A stretch of DNA of 64,000 bases, from contig NC_061146.1 in the NCBI RefSeq assembly GCF_905220365.1, forward strand, positions 5,459,538-5,523,537, read 5' to 3'. The stretch is from Vanessa cardui (Eukaryota > Arthropoda > Insecta > Lepidoptera > Nymphalidae). Positions 47,401 through 57,908 of this stretch are shown here, one piece after another (the first letter of the stretch is position 1; each line of letters opens with the position of its first letter). The position numbers and the translations under genes are program-made. The notes beneath the pieces are model-generated. The model saw nothing but the letters and a program-made list of their open reading frames with translations. It did not search any database and was not told the DNA's origin.

Positions 47401-50400
47401 CTCGGCCTTTTGGCTAAGATCAAAGTGTAGTATCTGTTCTTTTCAGCTTAATATCTGAAAGTTCCCGCACTGCGGGACCAGTATATTAAACTGATTTTTG
47501 TACCACGACGGGATGTTCGGGGCTCGCTCCACTCCCGTCACGGGTCGGCCCGGCATTGCAGTGCCGCCGGGATCGGCCCACATAATTACCCCTATAAAAC
47601 CTTCAACAAGATGATTGTCTAATACTACATTAGTTCATGTCATCTTGCAACTTGTAAGGCATTATATTGTTCTTCTCCTTGAGACAAGTAGCCACTGATT
47701 TTACGAAAAATCTTTACTGACATCATAGTAGTGAAAGAAAACACTGTCTATTTTGTTGAAATATGGAGTGGAGATCCTTAGTAGGAGTCTCAGGTTTGGG
47801 CGAATGACATAGGCATTAGTTAACCACTTGAAGGGGGGAAAAGGGGAGGAATAATAATTACATGTTTTATACACACTAAGTATATTGTAGATAGGGAATG
47901 CATTCAAGAAATGTTATTTTCATGAATCAATCCAAACCATCTCTCTTAACTTTATAATTTCATGACCAAAAACTATGTTCGTTGGTTTAGAAATTAATGA
48001 CGTTTATTAGAACATATTTTATGTGGGCCGATCCCGGCGACATTGTTAAGTTGGGGCGTTCCGTGATAGACAACCCGTAGCTTTAATTATATATGGATAT
48101 TATAATTCAACACCACACGAGTTCTCTTTCATCCCCTTTTCCCCCCTTGAAGTGGTTAACTAATGCCTATGTCATTCGCCCAAGACTGAGACTCCTACTA
48201 AGTATCTCCACTCCATATTTCAACAAAATAGACAGTGTTTACTTTCACTACTATGATGTCAGTAGAGATTTTTCGTAAAATCAGTGGCTACTTGTCTCAA
48301 GGAGAAGAACAATATAATGCCTTACAAGTTGCAAGATGACATGAACTAATGTAGTATTAGACAATCATCTTGTTGAAGGTTTTATAGGGGTAATTATGTG
48401 GGCCGATCCCGGCGGCACTGCAATGCCGGGCCGACCCGTGACGGGAGTGGAGCGAGCCCCGAACATCCCGTCGTGGTACAAAAATCAGTTTAATATACTG
48501 GTCCCGCAGTGCGGGAACTTTCAGATATTAAGCTGAAAAGAACAGATACTACACTTTGATCTTAGCCAAAAGGCCGAGAAGCGATACCGCCACCCGCCAA
48601 GCCCGCCAACGTCATTCGCCGACTGAAAATCTTGACAGCGCGATGCAGAAATTGTTGCGAAATATACAGCGACATCTAACGGTGGTGGCTATAAACCATG
48701 CAGTGCGATGTTTTGTGTTACTACTAATCATACGGGACGACTATTGAACGTATGTGTATATTATTATGTTTTAAATACAATTAAGCAATAATGGGACAAC
48801 AAAAACATCGATACTAAATATATACAGGACTACAACATAATAAACTCATCAACGACGCAAATGAGTTCCCTTTCAAATACAATATTTGTAGACAAGTTTT
48901 TGCCGTGACTTTTGTCCACTATTCTTTATTGCACCCAATCTTAAAACTAAAAAAATAACATTTTTGTTGTATAAAAGTTGCATGAGGTGCAACAGGCGGC
49001 CTTATCGCTAAGCAGTGATCTCTTCCAGGAAACCTTTGGGTAGAGGATCATAATGTTGATATAAATGGGAAGGGTACAGTAACTTTTACTTATATGGTAT
49101 AAATACATAATAATACACAATACACAAATAACAATAAATATATATAATATAAATATACATATATACTATATTAAATACATACATACATAAATAAATACAT
49201 AGAATATATATAATAAAATAGGAGATTTTAATTAAACAAGAAATTAACAACAACAACGACTGCTTAGAACTAATGCGATAAGTAAAAGTCCTTAATCATA
49301 CTTTTAAAAACGGCTAATGACTGTGCGCGCCTTACAGCTAAGGGTAATGAATTCCAAAGTCGAGAAGCTTCTACAGTGAAAGACTTAGAATAGTAAGAAG
49401 TAGAATGGGAAGGAATGAAGAGAATTAAATTCTCATTCGAGCGAAGAGCACGCTTATGAGTCTCCCTAAGGAGAGTGAAACGCTCTTTAAGATAGAAGGG
49501 TGTCGCTGGATTAAAAAGAATAGAATAAAGAAGAGATAAAATGTGAGGATTCCTGCGAAGGCGAATAGGGAGCTACTTGAATTTTTGGCGAAATTCAGAA
49601 ACATGATCATATTTGCGTAAACCAAATATGAACCGTATACATGGGTTTTGTAATCGCTCAAGCTTATTTAATTGCTCCTCACTTAAGTTTGTACAACAAG
49701 TGTCGGCATAGTCAAGAATCGGTAGAAGGTGCGATTGTGCAAGCGTAACTTTAGTTGGAATGGGTAAAAAGTTTTTCAATCTTCTCAGTGAACCAATGAA
49801 TGAAAACAATTTTTTACTAACCTCATTTATTTGGGGTGCCCAAGAAAGGTGCCAATCAAAGATAACGCCGAGATTTTTTGCTGTTTTACATATTGGTCTG
49901 CATAGACGCCATCAAAAAGGACAGGTGGTAATTGTTTCCAGTTAATCCGTGAAATAAGTCTCGGGCTATCAATGATAATCACCTTTGTTTTTGTGGGATT
50001 AACTCTCAGACCATAAGATTTACTCCATTGACTTATGTGCATCAAATCTTTCTTTATTAAATCAATGGTGTTCGAGAGCCCGCTTCATTGAGTCTGTGAA
50101 TATATTTGGAGATCATCTGCGTACAAGTGGTAGAGAGAAGAAATGTGATTAGTGATAGAGGAAATGAATATAGAAAACAATAGAGGAGACAACACGGCAC
50201 CTTGCGGGACACCAGCGCTTAGCATACACCAGTCTGAGTTACGACCATTAGTATATACGCGCTGCCGGCGCCTTTGCAAGTAACACTGAAACCAGTCTCA
50301 CCTTAGGAGATATGTTAAGAGAACGTAGTATAGCTAGTAAAATATCAAAATCTACAGTGCAAAATGCATTACTGAAATCCAGCAGTGCTAGTACAGTGTT

Positions 50401-53400
50401 AGCAGTGCTAGCACTGTAATCAGTTGTTTGTCCATGCCCAATCTGATGTCGTAAGTTATAACGGTTATGATCGTTCTCGATTCTCTTCCGATCGAACTTC
50501 GACTATTCCTCGCAAATAAATCGTAACTCTAGATATCGGCTACGATGCGAGCTCGATTATATTTCGACACAATTTCGAACGAATTGCCGTTGGGTCGTTG
50601 TGTACTAGGAAATAGGAAATCGGATAATCAGCGACTTGATCGTAACTGTTTATTGTAAGTTTTTGTACCTAGTTTTCTTGATTACTATTTTATTATACGA
50701 TTGGTTTGTTCGTATATAACTCCTCTGCGGAAGGTGTATGATGTCAACGGGGTTTCTTAATAAATATTAATCTTTAAACCCTAACCCTTAGGACAATGTT
50801 GCTTAACGCGGGTTTGAACATAGTATCTGTTTCATTTATGAAGATATGGGCAAAATACAAGGATTACAAACTAGATTATTGTTTAAAAACTTTAATTTCT
50901 CGACATACACTTAGATGTCAAGATACTCAAAACAATGAAAATGGGTTTCATCGTCTTGCGAAAGGGAAAGTATAAACGTTAATGAGATTTTTCATTCGTC
51001 ATGTAGCAGTAAAGTAAAAGGTCCTTAGAAGATTCACATAAGAAGCAATGATTATTAGCCATTTCAAAACTAAAGTTACTCAAGATGGCGCCCAACACTC
51101 ATCTCCTTTACACTTATTAGGGGACCATCTGAAATATTATAACTCAATCTTGAGTGTTTTTAGTTTAACTATGTTACTTTTGGTACAGTTATACTTAAAA
51201 CTCGGATGTTGCCACTTTTTATCTAGTTCATATGACTAGAGAGCTGGCTGAAAACAATTCTAAGTGATTTGTCGATCAGAACAGGCCATTATAAATAGTG
51301 ATAATAGCAATACAAAAATGTAAATCACTGCGTATGCTAGCATAGTAGCGCTGTATTGTGAATTGTCAGCGTTTTGTACTTACAAAAACCAAGACGACTA
51401 TTAATAATACTTTCTTATATTGACCTCTGACGATGAAATTTAGATTCCTTCCAATGACGGTGATAATTGGATAATCGCGTATATACTTTTGACCCACACG
51501 AAATTAATAAAATTTTACAGCACACAATTCTCTTGCTCAATTGATCCTTCAGCGCATTTTATGACAACAAGTGGTGAATTAAAAGAAAGGAGCCCTCAGA
51601 ACTCAAACTATCTCCATTACAAATTTCAATTACATTGATTAGCGATTTAAGCATGAACTCATGAAGCCGCAAGACTTACTTTTGGCTTTTACTATATAAA
51701 ACGTCTTGTAATTGTCTCAAGCAGGACATAGGAGTGCTGCAAATTCTAAAATGACATGAACTCATTCAGAATTAGAGTTTGTGTTCTTATCGTAATTTGG
51801 TATGGATATTTATGTGGGCCGATCCCGGCGGCACTGCAATGCCGGGCCGACCCGTGACGGGAGTGGAGCGAGCCCCGAACATCCCGTCGTGGTACAAAAA
51901 TCAGTTTAATATACTGGTCCCGCAGTGCGGGAACTTTCAGATATTAAGCTGAAAAGAACAGATACTACACTTTGATCTTAGCCAAAAGGCCGAGAAGCGA
52001 TACCGTCACCCGCCGAGCGCGCGAACGTCATTCGCCGACGGAAAATCTCGACAGCGCGATGTAGAAATTGTTGCGAAATATAAAGCGCCATCTTTTGTTA
52101 ATAGTCGAAATCGAAGGTAATGCTTTTGATTAACATTTACTAAATTAATTTTTGGTAATTAAAGCTAAATATGTGTATATTAATTTTTTTTAATATACAC
52201 TCAAAGATTTATATCTTTGAGAAAAATATATGTCAGCGCCATCTATTGCAAAGTTACTGATTTGGCGAACACTTTTATTTTAATTTGTCCGTCTGGCTAT
52301 CTGTATGTAATAAACCGCTATAGTTAGTTCATTAAATATTATTAATTTGTTTGATTCATTTATGTTGCCGCTAAAACAACAGACACTAAGAACAAGAATA
52401 AAAATAATAATTAAAGGAGCTCTCATTCTTTGGCTAATTGTATGGAACCCGTCGTGCGCGTGTCTTGCCTTGCTATACACTTGCCTTGCTCTGGTTACAC
52501 AAGAATAGAAAGCACTAAAACAATAGTAAACGAATCTGCAAATGAAAATATCTGTTTGAATTAATAAATCTTAGAAAATTAAAATTATACTTATTCATCA
52601 TCAAAAGAGCTACCAGAAAATATTTGGGATTTACTTTTTACAAAAAAGTGACTGAAATCTCGTTCTTAAGATTTATTGAACGAAACGAAAAATCTTATGA
52701 CTGAATAGACCAGTGACATGCCCTAAAAATGTTATTGCAACGCATTGTTAAGCTAACTTTCAATTCAATTCAATTCTTGGTTTAATGGCTTTTAGTTGTG
52801 TCGATAGGGCAGATTACTAAAGCTAACTTTGTTCAGTACTAAACATGAACTTTATATGACACACTGACCTAAGAGAAGACGAATGGGAACACTCGTGAAA
52901 AAGTCATATTATAGCAATTACCATGAGGGTCCTTATATTGAATCTAAAAATGGCAATCTCATATCAGACTGGCTAAATACCACCCAGAACGGCCAGAGAA
53001 TCTAAACTTATGCGACAACCAAATGACATTATATTTTTATCATATATTTAAATTTTTATTTTTTTTTTTCATATATATATTTTTTTTAATTAATGTCCGT
53101 GACTCCACATATTAAACCAATTACACAGCAAAATTTTTATTTATTAGTCACCGCCAATAGATGTCGCTGTAAATTTCGCAACTATTTCTGCATCGCGCTG
53201 GCTAGATTTTCCGTCGGCGAATGACGTCCGCGCGCTCGGCGGTTGGCGGTATCGCTTCTCGGCCTTTTGGCTAAGATCAAAGTGTAGTATCTGTTCTTTT
53301 CAGCTTAATATCTGAAAGTTCCCGCACTGCGGGACCAGTATATTAAACTGATTTTTGTACCACGACGGGATGTTCGGGGCTCGCTCCACTCCCGTCACGG

Positions 53401-55666
53401 GTCGGCCCGGCATTGCAGTGCCGCCGGGATCGGCCCACATAATACCCTTACAAATTCTTCATCATCAATGCAAACATCATGCTATGACCATGATCAGTAT
53501 CCACTGAAGACTATGGAATGTTTGATGTATCTAAGTCTATAATATATAACGTTGTTACCGTCACTATAATCAATATAATTTTTAAATATCTCTACATACA
53601 TAAACAGATCTACACCCGTCTGCATGTTTAGATCATTTAAATCACGAAACGGAATTTAACGTGGTTTTAATTATTATATTGTAAAAGTGTAAAGTATATT
53701 TATGAATATAATATTAGAGAAAGTACAAAGATTACAAATTTTATTTATACAATAAAACAAGTTTCCCTTTTGTGTGTGTACTTTAATCTAAAATTTATAA
53801 AGCATAGGTTAGTATGAGACTAAAAAATGCTGCTATGAATGGGAGTTTTGTTACAGATCGTAAGAATCCACCTAAAAAACCTCAAAAAGTGACTTTTGTG
53901 GAGAAGATTTTATCGAGCACTCGAGCAATCTGCACGGTGCAAAAGGACAAGGAAAACGTCGATTTATGTCCCAGTTGTATGTGGGGTCCCAGGGTTGGGT
54001 ATGTCAAAATAATAAGCTAAGCAAAAAATAGTTCTTGGTAAATATAAGAATTTGTTCAAGCCCAGGCAAGCACCACTATGTATATGTGCTTAATTTGTGT
54101 TATAATTCATCGCATGCTCGGCGGTGAAGAAAAACATCGTGAGGAAACCTGCATGTGACAAATTTCATAGAAATTCTGCCACATGTGTATTTCACCAACT
54201 CGCAGTGGAACAGCGTTGTGGAATATGTTCCAAACCCTCTCCTTAATGGAAGAGGAGGCCTTATCTCAGCAGTGGGAAATTTACACGCTGTTACTTTACT
54301 TACTTTACTACTACTACTGTCTAAAATTTTGTATTAATTTGCATTGTGTCTGTTTTTTAATACATGATATATAGTAAAAGCAACTTCGTTCCAACCAAAG
54401 ATCCCACGACACCTTTTGTGTCTTCTTCTTACAAATGACAGATCATTGAAGAGAGAGAGAGAGAGACCTAGAGTATAAGATTTTGTTTAGCTTTATCTGA
54501 GTAACTAGTTGACTCTTGACGCGTGGGGCTCCAAGGTACGACGACGTGGTGTGGCACAAGCTGGGCAGCTGCCCCTGGTGGCCGGCGCGCGTGCTGGCGC
54601 CCGGCGCCGCGCCCTCGTGCCTGCTGGCGCGCGCGCACTCGCCCCACCAGTGGCCGCTCAAGTACTATGGTAACGCACACGTGCCGTACACGACGAAGTG
54701 TAATAGGGCTCGGGCTTTGCCTTCAACGGTTTACACATATTCCTTATTCGATGATACGACGAAGTATTATAGTGCTAGGGCTTTGCCTTCAAGGATTCAG
54801 AGATATTCTTTTATTTGATCGCTTAATCTTATTTCACACCAAACTGAGAGCACGCGATTTTGGAAAGTATCATTTTTTTACAATAAGCAGCATCCCTAAC
54901 GGGTTGTATTATACCCAATTATACACACGCAGGGTTTATTATTATTGGTTTTGTTAGTCTATGTTTGGATATATTTCGGATGTCTTTTGTTTCGGTATTA
55001 TTGTTGACCAATCAGGTCACCGGTTCCAAATATTCTAAGTATCGCTGAAAAGTCTAAGAATAGTTGCTCATATCCAATTTAAACGAATAAATGGTGACTA
55101 GGCAATTCTACAAAATGATGATTGTTATTTTAACATTCATAATATTAAGTAGCCTTTAAAATTAAGTACGAACAAACGAAGTACTAAGAGTCGAGATGGA
55201 CCAGTGGTTAGAACGCGTGCATCTTAACCGATGATTGCGGGTCCAAACCCAGGCAAGCACCGCTGTTTCATGTGCTTAATTTGTCTTTATACTTGATACT
55301 ATGAGGAAACCTGCATGTGACAAATTTTATAGAAATTCTGCCACATGTGCATTCCACCAACCCACATTGGAACAGCGTGGTGGAATATGTTCCAAACCTT
55401 CTCCTCATAGGGAGAGGAGGCCTTTAGCCCAGCAGTGGGAATTTACAGGCTATTGTTGTTGTAAACGAAGTACTGGATTTTAGATCATCGTTAAAGTGTA
55501 TTTACAAGGCTCTATTTTAGGTACGTTGAATTATTCCTGGGGCGATACGAATAGAATGTGCTTATTCTTGCCCAAACAAACGACAGCCCTACAACCGAGG
55601 GACGAAACCCTTCGCCAAGCGATGCTGGACGCATGCGACGACTACATTGCTGTTTATTTAACATAA
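44307..55666 (+). CDS. NSD/Mes-4-like PWWP-PHD-PWWP protein lacking a SET domain (7 exons)
   Basis: Joined exons 44307-44433, 44983-45179, 45587-45964, 46768-46912, 53857-53998, 54536-54669 and 55521-55666 give 422 residues plus TAA, all with GT/AG introns and matching phases. Residues 8-95 look like a degenerate PWWP (YHWKLGDVALARI... YYVEIMHSKQRLWLP...RPFYG). Residues 250-323 form a PHD-type zinc cluster (C250, C253, C262, C265, H270, C273, C320, C323) with a ~45-residue basic insertion. Residues 331-420 are a PWWP domain with PWWPA at 343-347. This order matches PHD5-PWWP2 of NSD/Mes-4 methyltransferases, which bind methylated histone H3 in chromatin. The frame stops where AWS-SET would start, so a reader or adaptor role is inferred rather than an enzymatic one. 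AATAAA follows at 55693. Confidence 0.8.
44983..45179 (+). CDS. NSD-like gene exon 2
   Basis: Acceptor 'tttaatttcag'. Encodes VLGISANEEGLLTITKQLCY to KTVPRK. Donor AAG|GTGATA, phase 0. Contains the YYVE...RLWLP core of the N-terminal PWWP-like region. Confidence 0.8.
45587..45964 (+). CDS. NSD-like gene exon 3
   Basis: Acceptor 'attacttacag'. Encodes RKIKEDHILPLNVKP to SSEHS. Donor TCT|GTAAGT, phase 0. Mostly charged helical sequence between the domains. Confidence 0.85.
46015..46240 (+). repeat. Dispersed lepidopteran repeat, copy 2, in intron 3
   Basis: Plus-strand relative of 815-1045: 'ccacctgatggtaagtggtt', 'acatgggcttactcaccctt', ending 'agagcctacttgaataaagt'. Confidence 0.65.
46768..46912 (+). 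CDS. NSD-like gene exon 4 (first half of PHD)
   Basis: Acceptor 'tatttttcag'. Encodes KFSSAKAPVTVHIPWCLVCG, then the C-x8-C-x2-C-x4-H-x2-C part and ends LTSII. Donor C|GTAAGT, phase 1. It carries the first six zinc ligands. Confidence 0.88.
47334..47353 (+). promoter_or_regulatory. PSE-like element of U2 copy 1
   Basis: CATCGCGCTGTCGAGATTTT at -60 to -41, the position of the insect proximal sequence element (PSEA) that recruits SNAPc. It is conserved with at most two changes in all four U2 copies. Confidence 0.7.
47394..47582 (+). ncRNA. U2: U2 snRNA, copy 1
   Basis: 189 nt starting ATCGCTTCTCGGCCTTTTGG, the near-universal U2 5' end. It contains the branch-point recognition GTAGTA, an Sm-site-like GATTTTTG and 3' stem-loops (the last being 'cccggcattgcagtgccgccggg'-type). 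U2 pairs with the intron branch site in the spliceosome. It lies in intron 4 of the NSD-like gene, same strand, converging on copy 2. The sequence is identical to copy 4, and to copies 2 and 3 after reverse complementing. Confidence 0.97.
48022..48072 (-). pseudogene. U2 snRNA 3'-end pseudogene fragment
   Basis: Begins with 'tgtgggccgatcccggcg', the exact complement of the U2 3' end, then drifts ('acattgttaagttggggcgt') and stops matching after about 50 bases. It lies in the centre of the inverted repeat, so it is a third, decayed U2 end within 1.3 kb. Confidence 0.75.
48397..48585 (-). ncRNA. U2: U2 snRNA, copy 2
   Basis: Full 189 nt gene on the minus strand, tail-to-tail with copy 1. Same 5' end, GTAGTA, Sm-like site and 3' stem-loops, with no change seen. 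PSE-like element at 48626-48645. Confidence 0.97.
48626..48645 (-). promoter_or_regulatory. PSE-like element of U2 copy 2
   Basis: CATCGCGCTGTCAAGATTTT on the minus strand, at -60 to -41 of copy 2. Confidence 0.7.
48975..50455 (-). mobile_element. Decayed Jockey/CR1-type LINE
   Basis: The minus strand carries broken ORF2 pieces in order: 'LLDFSNAF' near 50370, SAGVPQGAVLSPLLFSIFIS and LYADDLQIYSQ (50085-50279), HISQWSKSYGLRVNPTKTKV (49827-50045), a piece with ERLQNPCIRFIFGLRKYDHV (49573-49809), and ASRLWNSLPLAVRRAQSLAV near 49300-49400. A 3' UTR follows at 48975-49250, containing the complement of 'gcaacaggcggccttatcgc'. Frameshifts and stops separate the pieces. The catalytic YADD is kept, but the endonuclease half is missing. 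Confidence 0.85.
50456..51812. other. Intronic spacer between LINE and U2 copy 3
   Basis: 50456-50600 looks like a dispersed repeat ('ctcttccgatcgaacttcga'). About 51710-51812 is diverged homology to the U2 downstream flank of copies 1 and 2 ('gacatgaact'). Confidence 0.4.
51813..52001 (-). ncRNA. U2: U2 snRNA, copy 3
   Basis: Full 189 nt gene on the minus strand with no change seen against the other copies. PSE-like element at 52042-52061. Its 5' end faces that of copy 4 across 1.25 kb. The downstream flank is more diverged than in the copy 1/2 pair. Confidence 0.97.
52042..52061 (-). promoter_or_regulatory. PSE-like element of U2 copy 3
   Basis: CATCGCGCTGTCGAGATTTT on the minus strand, identical to copy 1. 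Confidence 0.7.
52062..53157. other. Intronic spacer between divergent U2 copies 3 and 4
   Basis: AT-rich. It contains 'gcgccatct' motifs at 52085 and 52236 and, at 52768-52816, a copy of the short repeat seen at 27142-27206. No gene recognised. Confidence 0.45.
53191..53210 (+). promoter_or_regulatory. PSE-like element of U2 copy 4
   Basis: CATCGCGCTGGCTAGATTTT at -60 to -41, two changes from copy 1. Confidence 0.7.
53251..53439 (+). ncRNA. U2: U2 snRNA, copy 4
   Basis: Full 189 nt gene on the plus strand, identical to copy 1, with the 93 bp upstream block (53158-53250) conserved. It ends about 420 bp before exon 5 of the host gene. Confidence 0.97.
53857..53998 (+). CDS. NSD-like gene exon 5 (second half of PHD)
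   Basis: Acceptor 'gagttttgttacag'. Encodes H-RKNPPKKPQKVTFVEKIL, continues to DLCPSCMWGPRV and gives the last zinc ligands C320 and C323. Donor GG|GTATGT, phase 2. An in-frame ATG at 53814 upstream is intronic, because no acceptor there keeps phase with exon 4. Confidence 0.8.
54050..54312 (+). mobile_element. tRNA-derived SINE (5'-truncated) in intron 5
   Basis: Begins within the head ('caagcccaggcaagcaccac') and continues through 'gaggaaacctgcatgtgaca' and 'gtggaatatgttccaaaccc' to a 'tactttacttactttac' tail. Confidence 0.8.
54536..54669 (+). CDS. NSD-like gene exon 6 (PWWP core, GC-rich)
   Basis: Acceptor 'gggctccaag' is weak in pyrimidines. Encodes YDDVVWHKLGSCPWWPARVL, then an Ala/Pro-rich stretch and HQWPLKYYG. 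Donor G|GTAACG, phase 1. Third codon positions are nearly all G/C, unlike every other exon. Confidence 0.85.
54686..54812 (+). repeat. Diverged tandem duplication in intron 6
   Basis: Two ~60 bp units share 'acgacgaagt', 'gggctttgccttcaa' and 'atattc', with scattered differences. Confidence 0.75.
55186..55465 (+). mobile_element. tRNA-derived SINE (full) in intron 6
   Basis: Head 'gagatggaccagtggttaga', B-box-like 'gcgggtccaaaccc', then the usual body and 'ttgttgttgt' end. It lies about 55 bp before the last acceptor. Confidence 0.85.
55521..55666 (+). CDS. NSD-like gene exon 7 (end of PWWP, stop)
   Basis: Acceptor 'ctctattttag'. Encodes G-TLNYSWGDTNRMCLFLPKQ and the closing helix ETLRQAMLDACDDYIAVYLT, then TAA at 55664-55666. 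The helix matches the C-terminal helix of PWWP domains, so the domain is complete before the stop. Confidence 0.85.
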
Positions 55667-55692
55667 ATAATATTGAGTCTTAAATAGTTTTA

Positions 55693-55698
55693 AATAAA
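55693..55698 (+). terminator. Poly(A) signal of the NSD-like gene
   Basis: AATAAA 27 bases after the stop codon. Such a short 3' UTR is plausible, and further AATAAA motifs follow within 200 bases. Confidence 0.45.
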
Positions 55699-55699
55699 A

Positions 55700-57908
55700 T
55701 ACTTTAATTATTGTTACTACTAAGACTTATAAAATGGTTCCTTTGACGATTTATTTTTTAAAAAAGATCATTTATAATCTATGGTTACATATCTGTTGTG
55801 TTTGTGCTATTGAGCATTTTTTAAGTGTTATATTAAGTTGTTGTATTGTTAATAAATAATTTTAACTATAAAAAATACAAATCTAGTCCTATCAAAATAT
55901 GTTGTTAACTTTGATAATTAAAAAATTGACAGTTATTCGTATTACATCAATACATTTTTTACAATTGTTATAAATAATAAAATATTTTTAACGAAATACA
56001 ATCTTAATTTTATTTACCAACTTTATAGAGATGCTTATTTTATATATGTATATTACAAAAACTACAAATCATATCATATTATATATAATAGTAGGTAACT
56101 ATATTTCCCCACAATAATCAACCACAAAATAAAAAATATACATGAGGGTGTAAACACTTAGAAAATATTAATCTTTGATGTTTTGAACACAAATAAAACC
56201 TTTTAACTTCTTAAAAACCCTTCCGTGAAATTCATTTAAATATCAATAAAAATCGTGAAATACGAGCAGATTTTCATCCCCTTATTTCTATTACCTAAGT
56301 CAATCACAGCAAGCCATTAGTAATATATGTTGTAAAAAATTATCTGTCTCTACATACTAAGCTTATAAATAAATATTAATATATATTTTTAACAGTCTTA
56401 AATCGACTTAGATATATGAAAATCAAAATATTCTTTATAAAAGTGTTTATAAAAGCATTTCAGTCGTAACACTGTTTAATTAAATTTAAAGCTCTCGCTG
56501 GTTCGGAAATTAGATTCTACTGAAAAGAACCGACAATAAAATTTAAACCTTAATTTTTTTTTTTTTAAATAGCAACATTTAGAAATATATAGTTTAATTT
56601 TAGTAGTTCGGGATGGCCAAAATAATATTATCGTTTTACAATGATGCTCAATCTCTCTATCTTTTATTAGAATGCCCCACGCTATAGTCCAATTGTTTTA
56701 TAATGACCGCTCAATCATATTTAAAATAAGAAATAGTGTTACATGCCAGCATAAAATGCTATGCATAAAATGCTATGTATATATAAAATAATATTAATTA
56801 CAATTTTACAAATTATTGATCAATTAATTAGATTAATAATTGTATATAATAAAGTAAATTCAATAGCCCCTACTATATTCATAACATGCAATAATAATGT
56901 GAGATAAATTATGATATAGAATCAAATGTCATAACACCGTATTGAAGACTAAGGTTACTCTCGTAACAATAGTTAAAAGTAGAAACATATTTGAATAATA
57001 AAAACACAAAAAATATTTCCGACATATTTTTATTAATCGTCTTTACATAAAAAATAATACTTTTTACATTTCAACATTTAGCGCTAAGCATTATTTGATG
57101 TGATTCATTAACATTCAAATTTTGTACTTACATTAACATAACTCGTGACAGAAGCAAAACTTCTTTTGGCGGCAAAAAACGTCCCACCGTACAAAGAAGC
57201 GTTACGCACCCAAAGAAGTTATACTTCAATAAATTGATACTATCAACAATTACTATGATCATTTAATATTATTAACCCGACTTGCTTGAAAATTGACACA
57301 TTTCAATTACACCGTGGCGATGACATCGCGAGGAAACCTACATAAATATATTGGCACATGTGGCTTCAAACCTCCTTCATAAAAAACATTTTGACCAATT
57401 GTAGGACTTCAACAAACTACACAGAAGGGCGCGTCTCATTTGAAAATTAATCATATAATTTTCCATGTAGATCACATGCGTAGAACTAAAATGTATTATG
57501 TCATATTCTTAAACGAGGATTAAAAGTCATTTATAATCTGTACGTAAATCACATCAAACTTTTTGAGAGGGAAATCTACGAGTATTGAGCTTCACAACAA
57601 ATCAATACAAAGTCGGGGCGGGCCACTAGTATACTATATTGAATGATCATATCACAGATTATAAATACATATATAGTGCTATCTTATATCACAAGTTTGT
57701 ATGTGGAATATATACATTGTTTTGATTTATTGCATAATCTGTTTAAAAAAATACAAACATACATTAAGACTAAAAAACAAAAAATTGGCAACACAGGACC
57801 TGCAATAACAAACTTAATTGTAAATATTGATGAAATGTGTTCGGTTTTTGTTACAATAAACCATCAAACCTTTTCCAGCAATACAGTTTTAGAGAGGAAT
57901 TAAAAGTC
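55700..57908. other. Intergenic, nothing recognised
   Basis: Very AT-rich. A faint SINE trace ('gcgaggaaacctacata') lies near 57328. A short AT-rich frame at 57643-57900 has no family resemblance. Confidence 0.4.

Larger units (their letters stand above)
47301..48678. repeat. ~545 bp-arm inverted repeat carrying U2 copies 1 and 2
   Basis: Arms 47301-47847 and 48133-48678 are reverse complements: 93 bp promoter region, 189 bp U2 gene, then about 264 bp of downstream flank with only scattered mismatches. The central ~285 bp is unique except for a U2 3'-end fragment. Confidence 0.85.
46913..53856 (+). other. Intron 4 of the NSD-like gene, hosting the U2 cluster
   Basis: 6.9 kb intron with good sites at both ends (GTAAGT; 'gagttttgttacag'). 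It contains four U2 genes, a U2 pseudogene fragment and a decayed LINE. No extra exon is needed: C from exon 4 joins AT from exon 5 to make a His codon in frame. Confidence 0.75.

Noticed and set aside
47701..48278. Near-identical 61-68 codon frames on opposite strands
   Set aside because: They lie in the two arms of the U2 inverted repeat and arise from the duplicated flank; there are no splice sites or family features.
53814..53856. ATG at 53814 as the start of a separate gene or as part of exon 5
   Set aside because: The acceptors before it (exon starts 53808 or 53813) do not keep phase with exon 4, whereas the acceptor before 53857 does and completes the PHD finger.
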